Shown piece by piece: positions 1 through 8,440 of a stretch of 64,000 nucleotides of DNA. Location: contig NZ_WJYO01000002.1 in NCBI RefSeq assembly GCF_010994095.1, positions 496,001-560,000 of the forward strand. The letters run 5' to 3'. The position numbers were made by a program, and so were the translations under genes. Within the stretch, counting starts at the first letter, position 1; every line of letters starts with the position of its first letter. The stretch comes from Mumia xiangluensis. Its GTDB lineage: Bacteria; Actinomycetota; Actinomycetes; Propionibacteriales; Nocardioidaceae. The notes under the pieces are model-generated. The model was not told where the DNA came from, did no database searches, and saw only the letters and a list, made by a program, of their open reading frames with translations.

Positions 1-568
1 TCGTGCCCGCGAGCTCGCAGCCGACGACGTCGGTGTTCGTGTACGGACGGAACGCGGGCGTGTGGCACCACGCCTGCAGGCGCTGCGCCACGCCCTCGTC
101 GACGCACGCGACGACCGCGGCGGCAGGCTCGCGCTGGGCGATCTCACGGGCGAGGTTCGGGCCGGTGACGACCGCCACCCGCTCGGGACCCGCGCCGGTC
201 AGCTCGGCGATGACCTCGCTCATCCGCAGGTGGGTGCCGAGCTCGACACCCTTCATGAGGCTGACCACGACCGCGTCGTGCGGGATGTGGCGCGCCCAGT
301 CGCGAAGGTTCGCGCGAAGCTGCTGCGACGGCACGGCGAGGACCACGAACTCCGCGTCCGCGAGCACGACGGCGGGGTCGTGGCTCGCCTTGATCGTCTC
401 CGGGAGCAGGATGCCCGGGAGGTACTCGGGGTTCTCGCGGGTCTGGTTGATCGCGTCGCAGACCTCCTTGCGGCGGCCCCACAGGTGGACGTCGTTGCCG
501 GCGTCGGCCAGGACCAACGAGAAGGCGGTCCCCCAGGAACCTGCACCGAGGACAGCGGTCTTCGCCAT
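1..568 (-). CDS. gpsA: NAD(P)H-dependent glycerol-3-phosphate dehydrogenase (partial, N-terminal part)
   Basis: Reduces dihydroxyacetone phosphate to sn-glycerol 3-phosphate, the backbone of phospholipids, in the cytosol. The visible 189 residues begin MAKTAVLGAGSWGTAF, the Rossmann nucleotide-binding motif (GxGxWG), and continue with AVPSQQLR, SLMKGVE and VTGPNLAREIA, all hallmarks of GpsA. The C-terminal catalytic half lies beyond the left edge. It follows plsC with a 5-nt gap, so the two probably form one operon supplying phosphatidic acid: GpsA makes the acceptor and PlsC acylates its lyso product. Next to fbiD and leuCD-hupB, the order matches the mycobacterial gpsA2 neighbourhood. Confidence 0.95.
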   Translation of the reverse strand, partial: MAKTAVLGAGSWGTAFSLVLADAGNDVHLWGRRKEVCDAINQTRENPEYLPGILLPETIKASHDPAVVLADAEFVVLAVPSQQLRANLRDWARHIPHDAVVVSLMKGVELGTHLRMSEVIAELTGAGPERVAVVTGPNLAREIAQREPAAAVVACVDEGVAQRLQAWCHTPAFRPYTNTDVVGCELAGT

Positions 569-573
569 GCGTA

Positions 574-1347
574 CTACTCCTTCGTGGCCGACTGGCGTCG
601 TGGGTGGGGGCGCTCCTTGACCCGCGGGTCGTCGCGGGACATCCGGTGCGACGGCGCGGGCACGCCGCGCACCAGGGCGAGCTGCTGGGTCACGGCATCC
701 ATGATCCGGTCCGTGGCCTCGGCGAGGATACCGGCAGTGATCTCCCGACCACGAAGGTCGTCCAGATCGACGGGCGGGCCTGCCGAGATGTGCATCGTCT
801 GCCGCGGACGGAACCGCGGGCGATGGCCGTACGGCTCGAGGAACAGGTTGGGGCCCCACTGCGCGACCGGGATGACCGGACACCCGGTCTCCAGCGACAC
901 GCGCGCCACGCCGGTCTTGCCCGACATCGGCCACTCGTCGGGATCTCGTGTGATCGTGCCCTCGGGGTAGAAGATGACACCCTCGCCGTCGAGGACGGCC
1001 TGCTTCGCGGCGGCGTACGCGTCGGCAGCGTTGGCGGTGCCGCGGTAGACGGGGATCTGCCCGGTCGCGCGCAGGATCCTGCCGGCGACCGGGAGGTCGA
1101 GGATGGCGGCCTTCGCGAGGTATCGCGGCGGCACACCGTTGTCGTAGAGGAAGTGCGCGAGCATCACCGGGTCGGAGTGCGACACGTGGTTGGCTGCGAC
1201 GACGAAGCCCTCGTGGCGGGGCAGGTGCTCCGCCCCCGACCAGTCACGACGGACCATCGCGGTCACCGGGCCTCGCAGCACGGCGACGATGGACCGGAGC
1301 ACCGTCCCCGGATCGCGGTCCGGAGCGGCGTCGGCAGGGGTCCTCAT
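574..1347 (-). CDS. plsC: 1-acyl-sn-glycerol-3-phosphate acyltransferase
   Basis: Transfers an acyl chain to lysophosphatidic acid to give phosphatidic acid at the membrane. The 257-residue protein carries the acyltransferase motif I as NHVSHSD (about residues 57-63) and motif III as FYPEGT (about 128-133), the catalytic His-Asp pair and the phosphate-binding region. I chose the ATG at 1347 rather than the in-frame GTG at 1353 because a TAGGCT box (1355-1360) lies 7 nt upstream, the spacing of a leaderless transcript. The C-terminal tail is arginine-rich and probably disordered. Operon with gpsA; divergent from fbiD with a 70-bp gap. Confidence 0.92.
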   Translation of the reverse strand: MRTPADAAPDRDPGTVLRSIVAVLRGPVTAMVRRDWSGAEHLPRHEGFVVAANHVSHSDPVMLAHFLYDNGVPPRYLAKAAILDLPVAGRILRATGQIPVYRGTANAADAYAAAKQAVLDGEGVIFYPEGTITRDPDEWPMSGKTGVARVSLETGCPVIPVAQWGPNLFLEPYGHRPRFRPRQTMHISAGPPVDLDDLRGREITAGILAEATDRIMDAVTQQLALVRGVPAPSHRMSRDDPRVKERPHPRRQSATKE

Positions 1348-1417
1348 CCGCACGAGCCTAGTTCATGAGGGGTGGGGTCCGGCCTGGGTCCTGGGTTTCG
1401 TGAGGCAAGATCGACCC

Positions 1418-2056
1418 GTGGCAGCGCGTTGGACGATCGTGGTTCCGGTGAAGGAGACGGCGGTGGGCAAGTCCCGCCTCTCCGCGTTCGGTGCCGACCG
1501 TCCGTCGCTCGCGCTGGCGATGGCGCTCGACACGATCGACGCGGTGGTCGGATCGGCGCGGGTCAGCGACGTCATCGTGGTGTCGTCCGACCGGTCGCTC
1601 GTGGCGGCGCTCGGCGCTCTCGCGCGAGAAGGTTCCGGTGTGGCGCGCGTGCAGGTCCTCCCGGACGGAGGCACCGGGCTCGACGGCGCGCTCCGTTCCG
1701 GGATCGCGCTGGCGAGCCGGACGACGTCGTACGTCGCAGCCCTGACCGCCGACCTCCCGGGCCTGCGCGCGGACGACGTCGACGACGTCCTCGGCGTCGC
1801 CGAGCAGCACCGTCTGGGCGTGGTCGCTGACGCGGACGGCACCGGCACGACCCTGCTGACGGCGACCGAGCCCGCCGCGCTCGACCCGCAGTTCGGCGAA
1901 CGCTCGCTGGCCGCGCACCGCGCCCAGGGTGCCGTGCTGCTCGACGCGGCCCCGACGCTGCGGCGCGACGTCGACGTGCCCGCTCACCTCGTGGAGCTGG
2001 GTGCGGCGCTCGGCGTCCGTACGGCGTCGATCGTCGCCCGGCGCGCGGTACCGTAA
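1418..2056 (+). CDS. fbiD: phosphoenolpyruvate (2-phospho-L-lactate) guanylyltransferase, coenzyme F420 biosynthesis
   Basis: Predicted to activate PEP (or 2-phospho-L-lactate) with GTP, the first committed step to the deazaflavin cofactor F420. The 212-residue protein is a nucleotidyltransferase: VPVKETAVGKSRL near the N-terminus is the nucleotide-binding loop, and ALTADLPGLRADDV matches the metal-binding ADLP region of CofC/FbiD. The start is the GTG at 1418, directly before AARWTIVVPVK; longer upstream frames add a non-conserved arginine-rich stretch and overlap plsC. Divergence from plsC-gpsA reproduces the mycobacterial Rv2983 context. The archaeal (CofC) and mycobacterial (FbiD) versions differ in substrate, which cannot be told from sequence alone here. 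Confidence 0.88.
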   Translation: MAARWTIVVPVKETAVGKSRLSAFGADRPSLALAMALDTIDAVVGSARVSDVIVVSSDRSLVAALGALAREGSGVARVQVLPDGGTGLDGALRSGIALASRTTSYVAALTADLPGLRADDVDDVLGVAEQHRLGVVADADGTGTTLLTATEPAALDPQFGERSLAAHRAQGAVLLDAAPTLRRDVDVPAHLVELGAALGVRTASIVARRAVP

Positions 2057-2061
2057 GCCGC

Positions 2062-2253
2062 ATGCAGGCCACGATCGCCACGTACGACGCCGAGACCGGC
2101 GGCACACTCGTCCTGGACGACGGAGTCACGCTGCTGTACGACGCGGATGCGGTCGCTGCGTCGCCTGTGCGTCACCTGCGTCCTGGCCAGCGCGTCATCG
2201 TCGAGCTGACCGACGCGGCACCCCCCGCCGTACGCGCGCTGCGGATCCACTAG
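2062..2253 (+). CDS. small cold-shock-like (OB-fold) protein of unknown role
   Basis: A 63-residue protein starting MQATIATYDAETGGTLVLDDG. It resembles the beta-barrel start of cold-shock-domain proteins (a turn such as ETGGTLVLDDG, then LRPGQRVIVEL), but the RNP1/RNP2 aromatic motifs of true CspA are not obvious. It starts 5 nt after the fbiD stop, with a TACCGT box 7 nt before the ATG, so it may be cotranscribed or have its own promoter. Codon use matches its neighbours. Function unknown; OB-fold nucleic-acid binding is an inference. Confidence 0.7.
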   Translation: MQATIATYDAETGGTLVLDDGVTLLYDADAVAASPVRHLRPGQRVIVELTDAAPPAVRALRIH

Positions 2254-2316
2254 GCGGCGACTCGCCCGTGAGCGTGGGCGCGGCCCCGGTGCGCACCGGG
2301 GCCGCGTCCGTGCCGG

Positions 2317-3180
2317 TCAGACGCCGGCGGTGACCTTGTTGGCCGCCGCCCGCTTGGCTGTTGCCTTCTTGGCGGCCGACTTCTTCGCGACCGTCTTCTT
2401 CGCGGTCGCCTTCTTGGCTGTCGCCTTCTTGGCCGTGGCCTTCTTGGCCGTGGCCTTCTTGGCAGGTGCCTTCTTCGCCACGGTCTTCTTCGCCGTCGCC
2501 TTCTTGGCGGCGGACTTCTTCGCGACCGTCTTCTTCGCTGTGGCCTTCTTGGCGGCCGACTTCTTCGCGACCGTCTTCTTCGCGGTCGCCTTCTTGGCCG
2601 TGGCCTTCTTGGCAGGTGCCTTCTTCGCCACGGTCTTCTTCGCCGTCGCCTTCTTCGCGACCGTCTTCTTCGCCGTGGCCTTCTTGGCAGGTGCCTTCTT
2701 CGCCACGGTCTTCTTCGCCGTCGCCTTCTTGGCGGCCGACTTCTTCGCGACCGTCTTCTTCGCGGCGGCCTTCTTGACGGTCGCCTTCTTGGCAGCGACC
2801 GTCTTCTTCGCGGCGGCCTTCTTGGCGGTCGCCTTCTTCGCTGTCGACTTCTTGGCGGTCGCCTTCTTGGCTGCCGTCTTCTTCGCCGGCGCCTTCTTCG
2901 CCGTCACACCTGCCACCACGTTCTTCAGCTCCCCTCCGGGTTTGAACTTCGGGATGGTCCGATCCGCGATCACGTGGATCTCCCCCGTCCGCGGGTTCCG
3001 GACCTGTCGGCCGGTGCGGATCGATTGTTGGAACACTCCGAACCCACTGAGCACGACACGATCTCCTCGCGAGAGGTGGAGCGTGAGCGTCGCGATCACA
3101 GCGTCGAGTGCGCGACGAGCCTGTGCGCGATTTCCTCCGAAGGAGATCGCGAGTGCTTCGACGAACTCGCTCTTGTTCAA
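2317..3180 (-). CDS. hupB: HU-family histone-like DNA-binding protein with long lysine/alanine tail
   Basis: Nucleoid protein that bends and compacts DNA. Residues 1-90 ([11 protein letters not shown]... GFGVFQQS... RNPRTGE... KPGGELK) are a complete HU dimer domain with the DNA-gripping beta-arm. Residues about 95-287 are made almost only of [14 protein letters not shown] pentapeptide-like repeats, histone H1-like, as in mycobacterial HupB and Streptomyces HupS but at the long end. The start codon is TTG at 3180 with a GGGGGGAAG ribosome site about 6 nt upstream; no ATG exists in the conserved N-terminus. Position downstream of leuCD is the usual actinobacterial arrangement. The repeat DNA is prone to length variation. 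Confidence 0.95.
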   Translation of the reverse strand: MNKSEFVEALAISFGGNRAQARRALDAVIATLTLHLSRGDRVVLSGFGVFQQSIRTGRQVRNPRTGEIHVIADRTIPKFKPGGELKNVVAGVTAKKAPAKKTAAKKATAKKSTAKKATAKKAAAKKTVAAKKATVKKAAAKKTVAKKSAAKKATAKKTVAKKAPAKKATAKKTVAKKATAKKTVAKKAPAKKATAKKATAKKTVAKKSAAKKATAKKTVAKKSAAKKATAKKTVAKKAPAKKATAKKATAKKATAKKATAKKTVAKKSAAKKATAKRAAANKVTAGV

Positions 3181-3218
3181 CGGCTTCCCCCCGTGAACGG
3201 TCCGGTTCTTCGTGTTTG

Positions 3219-3247
3219 ACGGTAAGCAATCGACTTGTCCGTCTCAA
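3219..3247 (-). promoter_or_regulatory. predicted hupB promoter
   Basis: On the minus strand TTGAGA (3242-3247) is separated by exactly 17 bp from TACCGT (3219-3224). The -35 matches consensus at 5 of 6 positions, the -10 is weak. It lies about 40-65 nt upstream of the TTG start of the HU gene. Prediction from motif and spacing only. Confidence 0.4.
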
Positions 3248-3350
3248 TCACCGTAGAGGCAAATGTCGGAACGTGTTTGTTTCGTGCGTGCACGCGTGAG
3301 GGGTGCAACGACGAGGAACGCGTCGTCGCGCGCGCACGTCCGCCAGAACG

Positions 3351-3395
3351 CCGAAGCCCGGAAACCACCATGGCTACGTGGTTTCCGGGCTTCGG
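3351..3395. terminator. hairpin terminator between leuD and hupB
   Basis: An 18-bp perfect stem (3351-3368 with 3378-3395, arm CCGAAGCCCGGAAACCAC) with a 9-nt loop lies 51 nt past the leuD stop. There is no strong U-run, as is common in actinobacteria. It probably ends the leuCD transcript and insulates hupB. Confidence 0.75.
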
Positions 3396-3446
3396 TCGAT
3401 CGGGCTGCTCGCCGCCGTCAGCGCGTACGGACGACGGCGGACGTCG

Positions 3447-4046
3447 TCACAACGTTGCAGGCTTGAACGACGGACGCGTCGCCTCGTACGCACTGATCGC
3501 GTCTTCGTGCGACAGCGTGAGGCCGATGTCGTCGAGTCCCTCGAGCAGTCGCCACCGCGTGTAGTCGTCGATGTCGAACGAGTCCTCGACGCGATCGACA
3601 CCCTCACCGGCGCTGACCGTGCGCGCGACGAGATCGACGGTCACCTCGGTCCCCGGCTTCGCCTCGACGAGCTCCCAGAGCGCGTTGACCGTCTTCTCGT
3701 CGACCTGCGCGGCGAGCAGTCCGGCCTTGCCCGAGTTGCCTCGGAAGATGTCGCCGAAGCGCGGCGAGACGACGACCGCGAAGCCGTAGTTCTGGAGCGC
3801 CCACACGGCGTGCTCGCGCGACGACCCGGTGCCGAAGTCGGGGCCGGCGAGGAGCACGGTCGCGTGCTGGTACGCGGGCTGGTTGAGGACGAACGCCGGG
3901 TCCTTGCGCCAGCCGGCGAAGAGGCCGTCCTCGAAGCCCGTGCGAGTGACGCGCTTGAGGTACTCGGCGGGGATGATCTGGTCGGTGTCGACGTTGCTGC
4001 GACGCAGCGGCGCGGCGACACCGGTGTGGGTGCTGAACTTCTCCAT
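3447..4046 (-). CDS. leuD: 3-isopropylmalate dehydratase small subunit
   Basis: With LeuC converts 2-isopropylmalate to 3-isopropylmalate in leucine synthesis. The 199 residues, beginning [14 protein letters not shown], contain the swivel-domain signatures [14 protein letters not shown] and [17 protein letters not shown], the latter lining the substrate site. Length is typical. The ATG at 4046 follows the leuC stop by 23 nt, so the genes are cotranscribed. No sign of damage. Confidence 0.97.
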   Translation of the reverse strand: MEKFSTHTGVAAPLRRSNVDTDQIIPAEYLKRVTRTGFEDGLFAGWRKDPAFVLNQPAYQHATVLLAGPDFGTGSSREHAVWALQNYGFAVVVSPRFGDIFRGNSGKAGLLAAQVDEKTVNALWELVEAKPGTEVTVDLVARTVSAGEGVDRVEDSFDIDDYTRWRLLEGLDDIGLTLSHEDAISAYEATRPSFKPATL

Positions 4047-4069
4047 GAGCGTTTCCGTCCGTGCGGGGG

Positions 4070-5476
4070 TCAGGCGTTGACGAGGTCGGCAGGCGAGGCG
4101 AGGTGCCCGAGGACGGCCGTCGCGGCGGCGACCTCCGGCGACACGAGGTGGGTGCGACCGCCCTTGCCCTGACGTCCCTCGAAGTTGCGGTTCGAGGTCG
4201 AGGCGCTGCGCTCCCCCGGCGTGAGCTGGTCGGGGTTCATGCCGAGGCACATCGAGCACCCGGCACCGCGCCACTCCGCGCCCGCCTCCTTGAAGATGAC
4301 GTCGAGCCCCTCCTGCTCGGCCTCCAGCCGGACGCGTACGGAGCCGGGCACGACCAGCATGCGCGTGGACTCGGCGACCTTGCGGCCCTCGACGATCTTG
4401 GCGGCCGCGCGGAGGTCCTCCATGCGCCCGTTGGTGCAGGAGCCGACGAAGACGGTGTCGACGGCGATGTCGCGCATCGGCATGCCGGCGGTCAGGCCCA
4501 TGTACTCGAGGGCGCGCTCGGCGGCGACACGCTCGCTCGGGTCGGCGAAGTCCTCCGGCGACGGGACGGTCGCGGACAGCGGGGCTCCCTGCCCGGGGTT
4601 GGTCCCCCAGGTGACGAACGGAGTCACGGCCGACGCGTCCAGCGTGACGATCTTGTCGAACTCGGCGTCGTCGTCGGTGACGAGCGTGCGCCAGTGCTCG
4701 ACGGCGGCGTCCCAGTCGGCGCCCTTCGGTGCGTGCGGGCGGCCCTCGAGGAAGGCGAACGTCGTCTCGTCCGGCGCGATCATGCCAGCCTTCGCGCCCC
4801 ACTCGATCGACATGTTGCAGACGGTCATCCGCGCTTCCATCGACAGCTTGCGGATCGCCTCGCCGCGGTACTCGACGATGTAGCCCTGCCCTCCGCCGGT
4901 CGTCTCCTGCGTGATCAGGGCGAGGACGAGGTCCTTGGCCGACGCGCCGTCCGGCAGCTCGCCGACGACCTCGACGGCCATCGTCTTCGGGGTCGCCTGC
5001 GGCAGCGTCTGGGTCGCGAGCACATGCTCGACCTCGCTGGTGCCGATACCGAAGGCGAGCGCGCCGAACGCGCCGTGCGTCGCGGTGTGCGAGTCGCCGC
5101 ACACCACGGTCGTACCAGGCTGCGTCAGACCGAGCTGCGGGCCGACGACGTGGACGATTCCCTGCTCGATGTCGCCCATCGGGTGCAGACGAACCCCGAA
5201 CTCCTCGCAGTTGCGGCGCAACGTCTCGACCTGCGTGCGAGAGACCGGGTCGGCGATCGGCTTGTCGAGGTCGGTCGTCGGGATGTTGTGGTCCTCGGTG
5301 GCCAGCGTGAGGTCGGGGCGACGGACCTGGCGGCCGGCGAGGCGGAGCCCGTCGAACGCCTGCGGACTGGTCACCTCGTGGATGAGATGAAGGTCGATGA
5401 AGAGCAGGTCCGGCTCTCCGTCGGCACGTCGTACGACATGCTCGTCCCACACCTTCTGCGCAAGGGTCTTGCCCAT
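4070..5476 (-). CDS. leuC: 3-isopropylmalate dehydratase large subunit (4Fe-4S)
   Basis: Catalytic aconitase-like subunit of isopropylmalate isomerase, 468 residues. The cluster ligands are visible: the first cysteine in FVGSCTNGR and two more in [28 protein letters not shown] is the other family signature. The start at 5476 ([10 protein letters not shown]) has AGGAG about 9 nt upstream; a longer frame to 5554 runs into the regulatory region and is rejected. It is divergent from an IclR regulator, the arrangement seen for actinobacterial leuCD, with a shared promoter/operator region between them. Confidence 0.97.
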   Translation of the reverse strand: MGKTLAQKVWDEHVVRRADGEPDLLFIDLHLIHEVTSPQAFDGLRLAGRQVRRPDLTLATEDHNIPTTDLDKPIADPVSRTQVETLRRNCEEFGVRLHPMGDIEQGIVHVVGPQLGLTQPGTTVVCGDSHTATHGAFGALAFGIGTSEVEHVLATQTLPQATPKTMAVEVVGELPDGASAKDLVLALITQETTGGGQGYIVEYRGEAIRKLSMEARMTVCNMSIEWGAKAGMIAPDETTFAFLEGRPHAPKGADWDAAVEHWRTLVTDDDAEFDKIVTLDASAVTPFVTWGTNPGQGAPLSATVPSPEDFADPSERVAAERALEYMGLTAGMPMRDIAVDTVFVGSCTNGRMEDLRAAAKIVEGRKVAESTRMLVVPGSVRVRLEAEQEGLDVIFKEAGAEWRGAGCSMCLGMNPDQLTPGERSASTSNRNFEGRQGKGGRTHLVSPEVAAATAVLGHLASPADLVNA

Positions 5477-5548
5477 TGCATTCTCCTGTTCCACGTGGTC
5501 CGTCGTCGGACCGATCTCGACGAGCTCTCTCTCGCTCGACCTCGTTGC

Positions 5549-5580
5549 TTGCATTTCACAATGCGAGACGGCAATATCAA
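5549..5580. promoter_or_regulatory. divergent leuC / iclR promoters with an inverted-repeat operator
   Basis: Plus strand: TTGCAT (5549-5554), 17 bp, CAATAT (5572-5577), then 6 nt to the iclR ATG, a leaderless layout. Minus strand: TTGATA (5575-5580), 16 bp, TGAAAT (5553-5558) for leuC. The inverted repeat GCATT-N4-AATGC (5551-5564) overlaps both the iclR -35 and the leuC -10, so a protein bound there could govern both genes. Binding by the adjacent IclR protein is inferred. Confidence 0.55.
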
Positions 5581-5583
5581 GGC

Positions 5584-6303
5584 ATGGACAACTCTAGCGG
5601 AGTCGGCGTACTTGATAAAGCCGCACTGGTCTTGTCGGCCCTCGAAGCCGGCCCAGCAACGCTCGCCGGCCTCGTCTCCAGCACCGGTCTGGCCCGTCCG
5701 ACGGCCCACCGGCTGGCCGTCGCCCTCGAGCACCACCGGCTCGTCGCACGCGACATGCAGGGCCGTTTCGTCCTCGGACCCCGCCTCGCCGAGCTGTCCG
5801 CAGCGGCAGGCGAGGACCGCCTCCTCGCGGCGGCTGGTCCGGTGCTCGCGCGGCTGCGTGACATCACCGGCGAGTCCGCCCAGCTGTTCCGGCGCCAGGG
5901 CGACTACCGGATCTGCGTCGCCGCGGCCGAGCGACCGACCGGCCTGCGCGACACCGTCCCGGTCGGCAGCCAGCTCACGATGCGCGCCGGGTCCGCCGCG
6001 CAGATCCTGCTCGCGTGGGAGGACCCGGAGCGCATGAACCGGGGCCTCCAGAACGCCGCGTTCACCGCTGCCGCCTTGTCCCAGGTGCGCCGCCGCGGCT
6101 GGGCGCAGAGCGTCGGCGAGCGCGAGACCGGCATCGCATCGGTGTCGGCCAGCGTCCGCTCCCCCTCCGGCAAGGTCATCGCCGCGGTGTCCGTGTCGGG
6201 CCCTCTCGAGCGCCTCACCCGCCAGCCCGGCCGGATGCACGCCCCTGCGGTCGTCGCCGCGGCCGAACGGCTCTCGCAGTCCCTGCGCCGCAACGGGGAG
6301 TAG
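5584..6303 (+). CDS. IclR-family regulator of leucine biosynthesis (NdgR/LtbR type)
   Basis: A 239-residue transcription factor. Residues about 8-65 form the winged helix ([11 protein letters not shown]... [21 protein letters not shown]), followed by the IclR ligand-binding domain with the late [25 protein letters not shown] segment. Homologues divergent from leuCD are known as NdgR in Streptomyces and LtbR in Corynebacterium and control branched-chain amino acid genes; equivalence here rests on position and family. Start ATG 5584 is favoured by a -10-like CAATAT 6 nt upstream. No ribosome site is obvious, consistent with a leaderless message. Confidence 0.9.
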   Translation: MDNSSGVGVLDKAALVLSALEAGPATLAGLVSSTGLARPTAHRLAVALEHHRLVARDMQGRFVLGPRLAELSAAAGEDRLLAAAGPVLARLRDITGESAQLFRRQGDYRICVAAAERPTGLRDTVPVGSQLTMRAGSAAQILLAWEDPERMNRGLQNAAFTAAALSQVRRRGWAQSVGERETGIASVSASVRSPSGKVIAAVSVSGPLERLTRQPGRMHAPAVVAAAERLSQSLRRNGE

Positions 6304-6358
6304 GTCCCACCCGCCTCGCGGTGAGCGTGGTCCCACCCGCAGGCACCGCGGTGAGTGT

Positions 6359-6388
6359 GGTCCCACCCGCAGGCATCACGGTGGGACC
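6359..6388. terminator. bidirectional hairpin between iclR and ogt
   Basis: The 9-bp arms GGTCCCACC (6359-6367) and GGTGGGACC (6380-6388) enclose a 12-nt loop between the convergent iclR and ogt genes. It lies in a short direct-repeat tract: TCCCACCCGC occurs at 6305, 6331 and 6361, followed in each copy by a GGTG-containing segment. Confidence 0.55.
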
Positions 6389-6408
6389 CAGCTCACCGCC
6401 GCCGCTGT

Positions 6409-6891
6409 TCAGAAGAGCGCCGGCCCCTGCTCGAGGTCGAGCAGGGTCTGCTTGCGCTCGAGCCCACCCGCATAACCGGTCAACGTGCCGTTGGCGCCGA
6501 TCACCCGGTGGCACGGGACGATGATCGGGATCGGGTTGGACGCGTTGGCGGACCCGACGGCACGGGCGCCGAACGGGCCGAGCTCGAGCTCGGCGGCCAG
6601 CTCGCCGTACGTGGCGGTCTGCCCGTACGGGATGTCGCACAGCGCCTTCCAGACCGAGCGCTGGAACGCCGAACCCTTCTGCGGGCCGAGCGGGACGTCG
6701 AACGTCGTCCGCTCACCGGCGAAGTACTCGCGCAGCTGGGACACCGCCGCGTCCAGGACGACGTCCCGCGTCTCGCCGCCGTCACGGTGCGCGTCGAAGT
6801 CGATCTCGGTGACGCCGACGCCGTCGCTGTGGACGCGCAGCCCCCCGATCGGGGAGTCGAGGTATGCGTAACGGTCTGTCGTCTCGTTCAT
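6409..6891 (-). CDS. ogt: methylated-DNA--[protein]-cysteine S-methyltransferase
   Basis: Suicide repair protein that moves alkyl groups from O6-alkylguanine to its own cysteine. The 160 residues contain the active-site motif IVPCHRVIG (Cys about residue 130) and the helix-turn-helix segment TYGELAAELELG that flips the base. The start ATG at 6891 overlaps the upstream gene stop by 4 bp (ATGA), so it is translationally coupled to the Ada/AlkA-type protein; together they cover O6-alkylguanine and N-alkylpurine damage. Confidence 0.96.
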   Translation of the reverse strand: MNETTDRYAYLDSPIGGLRVHSDGVGVTEIDFDAHRDGGETRDVVLDAAVSQLREYFAGERTTFDVPLGPQKGSAFQRSVWKALCDIPYGQTATYGELAAELELGPFGARAVGSANASNPIPIIVPCHRVIGANGTLTGYAGGLERKQTLLDLEQGPALF

Positions 6892-8369
6892 GACTGCCTC
6901 TCGGTCAGGTCGGGAAGGTTCCACAGGTGCATCGCGGCGTACGAGCGCCACGGGCTCCAGGAGGTCGTCGGGTCGGTCCCGGAGGGTACGGCGAGCGCGT
7001 CGAGCCTGCGTCGGATCACGAGGTCGGTGGCGAGCATGACGTCGGGGTCGCGCGCGGCACGCATCAGCACGTAGTCGGCGGTCCACGGCCCGATCCCCCG
7101 CAGCTCGAGCAGCTGTTCGCGCAGCGCGCTCCGATCGGCACTCGGGCCGATGTCGAGCTTGCCGACGGCGACCGCGTCCGACAACCCGATCACGGTCGAT
7201 GCCCGTGCACGCGGCATCCCGAGGCCGGTCGGCTCGACCGCGGCGAGCGCGTCAGGCTCAGGGAAGACGTGCGTCAGGGCGTACGCCGCCGCGAGCGGGT
7301 GCGACTCCGCGTCCAGGACCGCGCCGTGCGCTGCAACGATGCGAGCGAGGGTCGTGCGCGCGCCAGCGACCGACACCTGCTGCCCGACGACGGCGCGGAT
7401 CGCCAGCTCGTACCCGTCGACGTGCCCGGGCACCCGCATCCCGGGAGTCGCGCGGACCGCCGCCCCGAGGAGAGGGTCCGTGCCCAGGACCTCGTCGATC
7501 GCGACGGGGTCGGCGTCGAGGTCGAGCATGCTGCGGCAGCGGGTCACCGCCGACATCGTGTCGCGCAGGTCCGTCAGCTCCAGCACGCACCGCACGTGGT
7601 CCTCGGCCGGCGTGAGCGCGACCACGCCCGGACCGTGCGGAAGCCGGAGCGTGCGAGCGTACGTCCCCTCGCGGACCGTCTCGAGACCAGGCACCGCACG
7701 CGCCGCGAGCCAGCCCAGCAGCTGCTCGTACGCGAAGGGGCGGCGCACGGCGAGCCGCAGCTCGATGCGCCCGGACGACGACGGGCGGGTCGTACGGCGG
7801 GTGCGCCGCCGCGCCGACTCGCGCAGCTCGCTCGGCGTCGAGGCGTAGACGGTGCGGAGCGTGTCGTTGAACTGCCGGACCGACGAGAAGCCGGCGGCGA
7901 ACGCCACGTCGGTCACCGCGACGTCGGTCGTCTCCAGCAGGATCCGGGCGTGGTGCGCGCGGTCGCTGCGGGCGATCGCGAGCGGGCCCGCGCCGACCTC
8001 GTCGACGAGGATCCGGTGGACGTGCCGCGTGCTGTAGCCGAGACGGTCTGCCAGTCCGGGCACCCCGTCGCTCTCGACGACGCCGTCGCGGATGAGCCGC
8101 ATCGCCCGCCCGACGGTGTCGGCCCGGACGTCCCACTCCGGCGAGCCCGGCGCAGCATCGGGACGGCAGCGCCGACAGGCACGGAATCCGGCGTCGTGGG
8201 CCGCGGCAGCCGTGGTGTAGAAGCGGACGTTCTCGCGCTTCGGCGTCCGCGCGGGGCACGAGGGCCGGCAGTAGATGCCGGTGCTCGTGACCGCGGTGTA
8301 GAACACCCCGTCAAACCGGGCGTCCTTCGCGTCCACCGCCCTGTAGCAGCGGTCCTCATCAAGCTTCAT
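6888..8369 (-). CDS. alkA: Ada/AlkA fusion: alkylation-response regulator and 3-methyladenine DNA glycosylase II
   Basis: 493 residues in three modules. Residues 1-80: Ada metal-binding domain with the four cysteines of YCRPSCPAR and CRRCRP; one is the phosphotriester-accepting Cys. Residues about 90-190: AraC-type helix-turn-helix (HVHRILVDEVG, VAFAAGFSSVRQFN). Residues about 200-493: AlkA N-domain plus the HhH-GPD glycosylase, with LRGIGPWTADYVLMRA as the hairpin and the catalytic Asp in ATDLVIRR. It thus senses methyl damage, activates transcription and excises alkylated bases. Start ATG 8369 follows a GGAGG site. The fusion is known in actinobacteria. Confidence 0.94.
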   Translation of the reverse strand: MKLDEDRCYRAVDAKDARFDGVFYTAVTSTGIYCRPSCPARTPKRENVRFYTTAAAAHDAGFRACRRCRPDAAPGSPEWDVRADTVGRAMRLIRDGVVESDGVPGLADRLGYSTRHVHRILVDEVGAGPLAIARSDRAHHARILLETTDVAVTDVAFAAGFSSVRQFNDTLRTVYASTPSELRESARRRTRRTTRPSSSGRIELRLAVRRPFAYEQLLGWLAARAVPGLETVREGTYARTLRLPHGPGVVALTPAEDHVRCVLELTDLRDTMSAVTRCRSMLDLDADPVAIDEVLGTDPLLGAAVRATPGMRVPGHVDGYELAIRAVVGQQVSVAGARTTLARIVAAHGAVLDAESHPLAAAYALTHVFPEPDALAAVEPTGLGMPRARASTVIGLSDAVAVGKLDIGPSADRSALREQLLELRGIGPWTADYVLMRAARDPDVMLATDLVIRRRLDALAVPSGTDPTTSWSPWRSYAAMHLWNLPDLTERQS

Positions 8370-8440
8370 GCCTCCAGCATGCCGCGCGCGACCGACAGGA
8401 ACTAGCGGGAATCGGACGTCACGGCTCGAGAGCCCGAGGC

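Noticed and set aside
2330-3196. Plus-strand frame of Phe/Ala/Leu repeats resembling a membrane protein
   Set aside because: It is the antisense reading of the Lys/Ala repeat of the HU gene (AAGAAG read as CTTCTT); the HU frame has a conserved N-terminal domain.
3447-5450. One long frame covering leuD and an alternate frame of leuC
   Set aside because: Only its last 199 codons (from 4046) encode protein-like sequence, LeuD; the rest is an off-frame reading of leuC.
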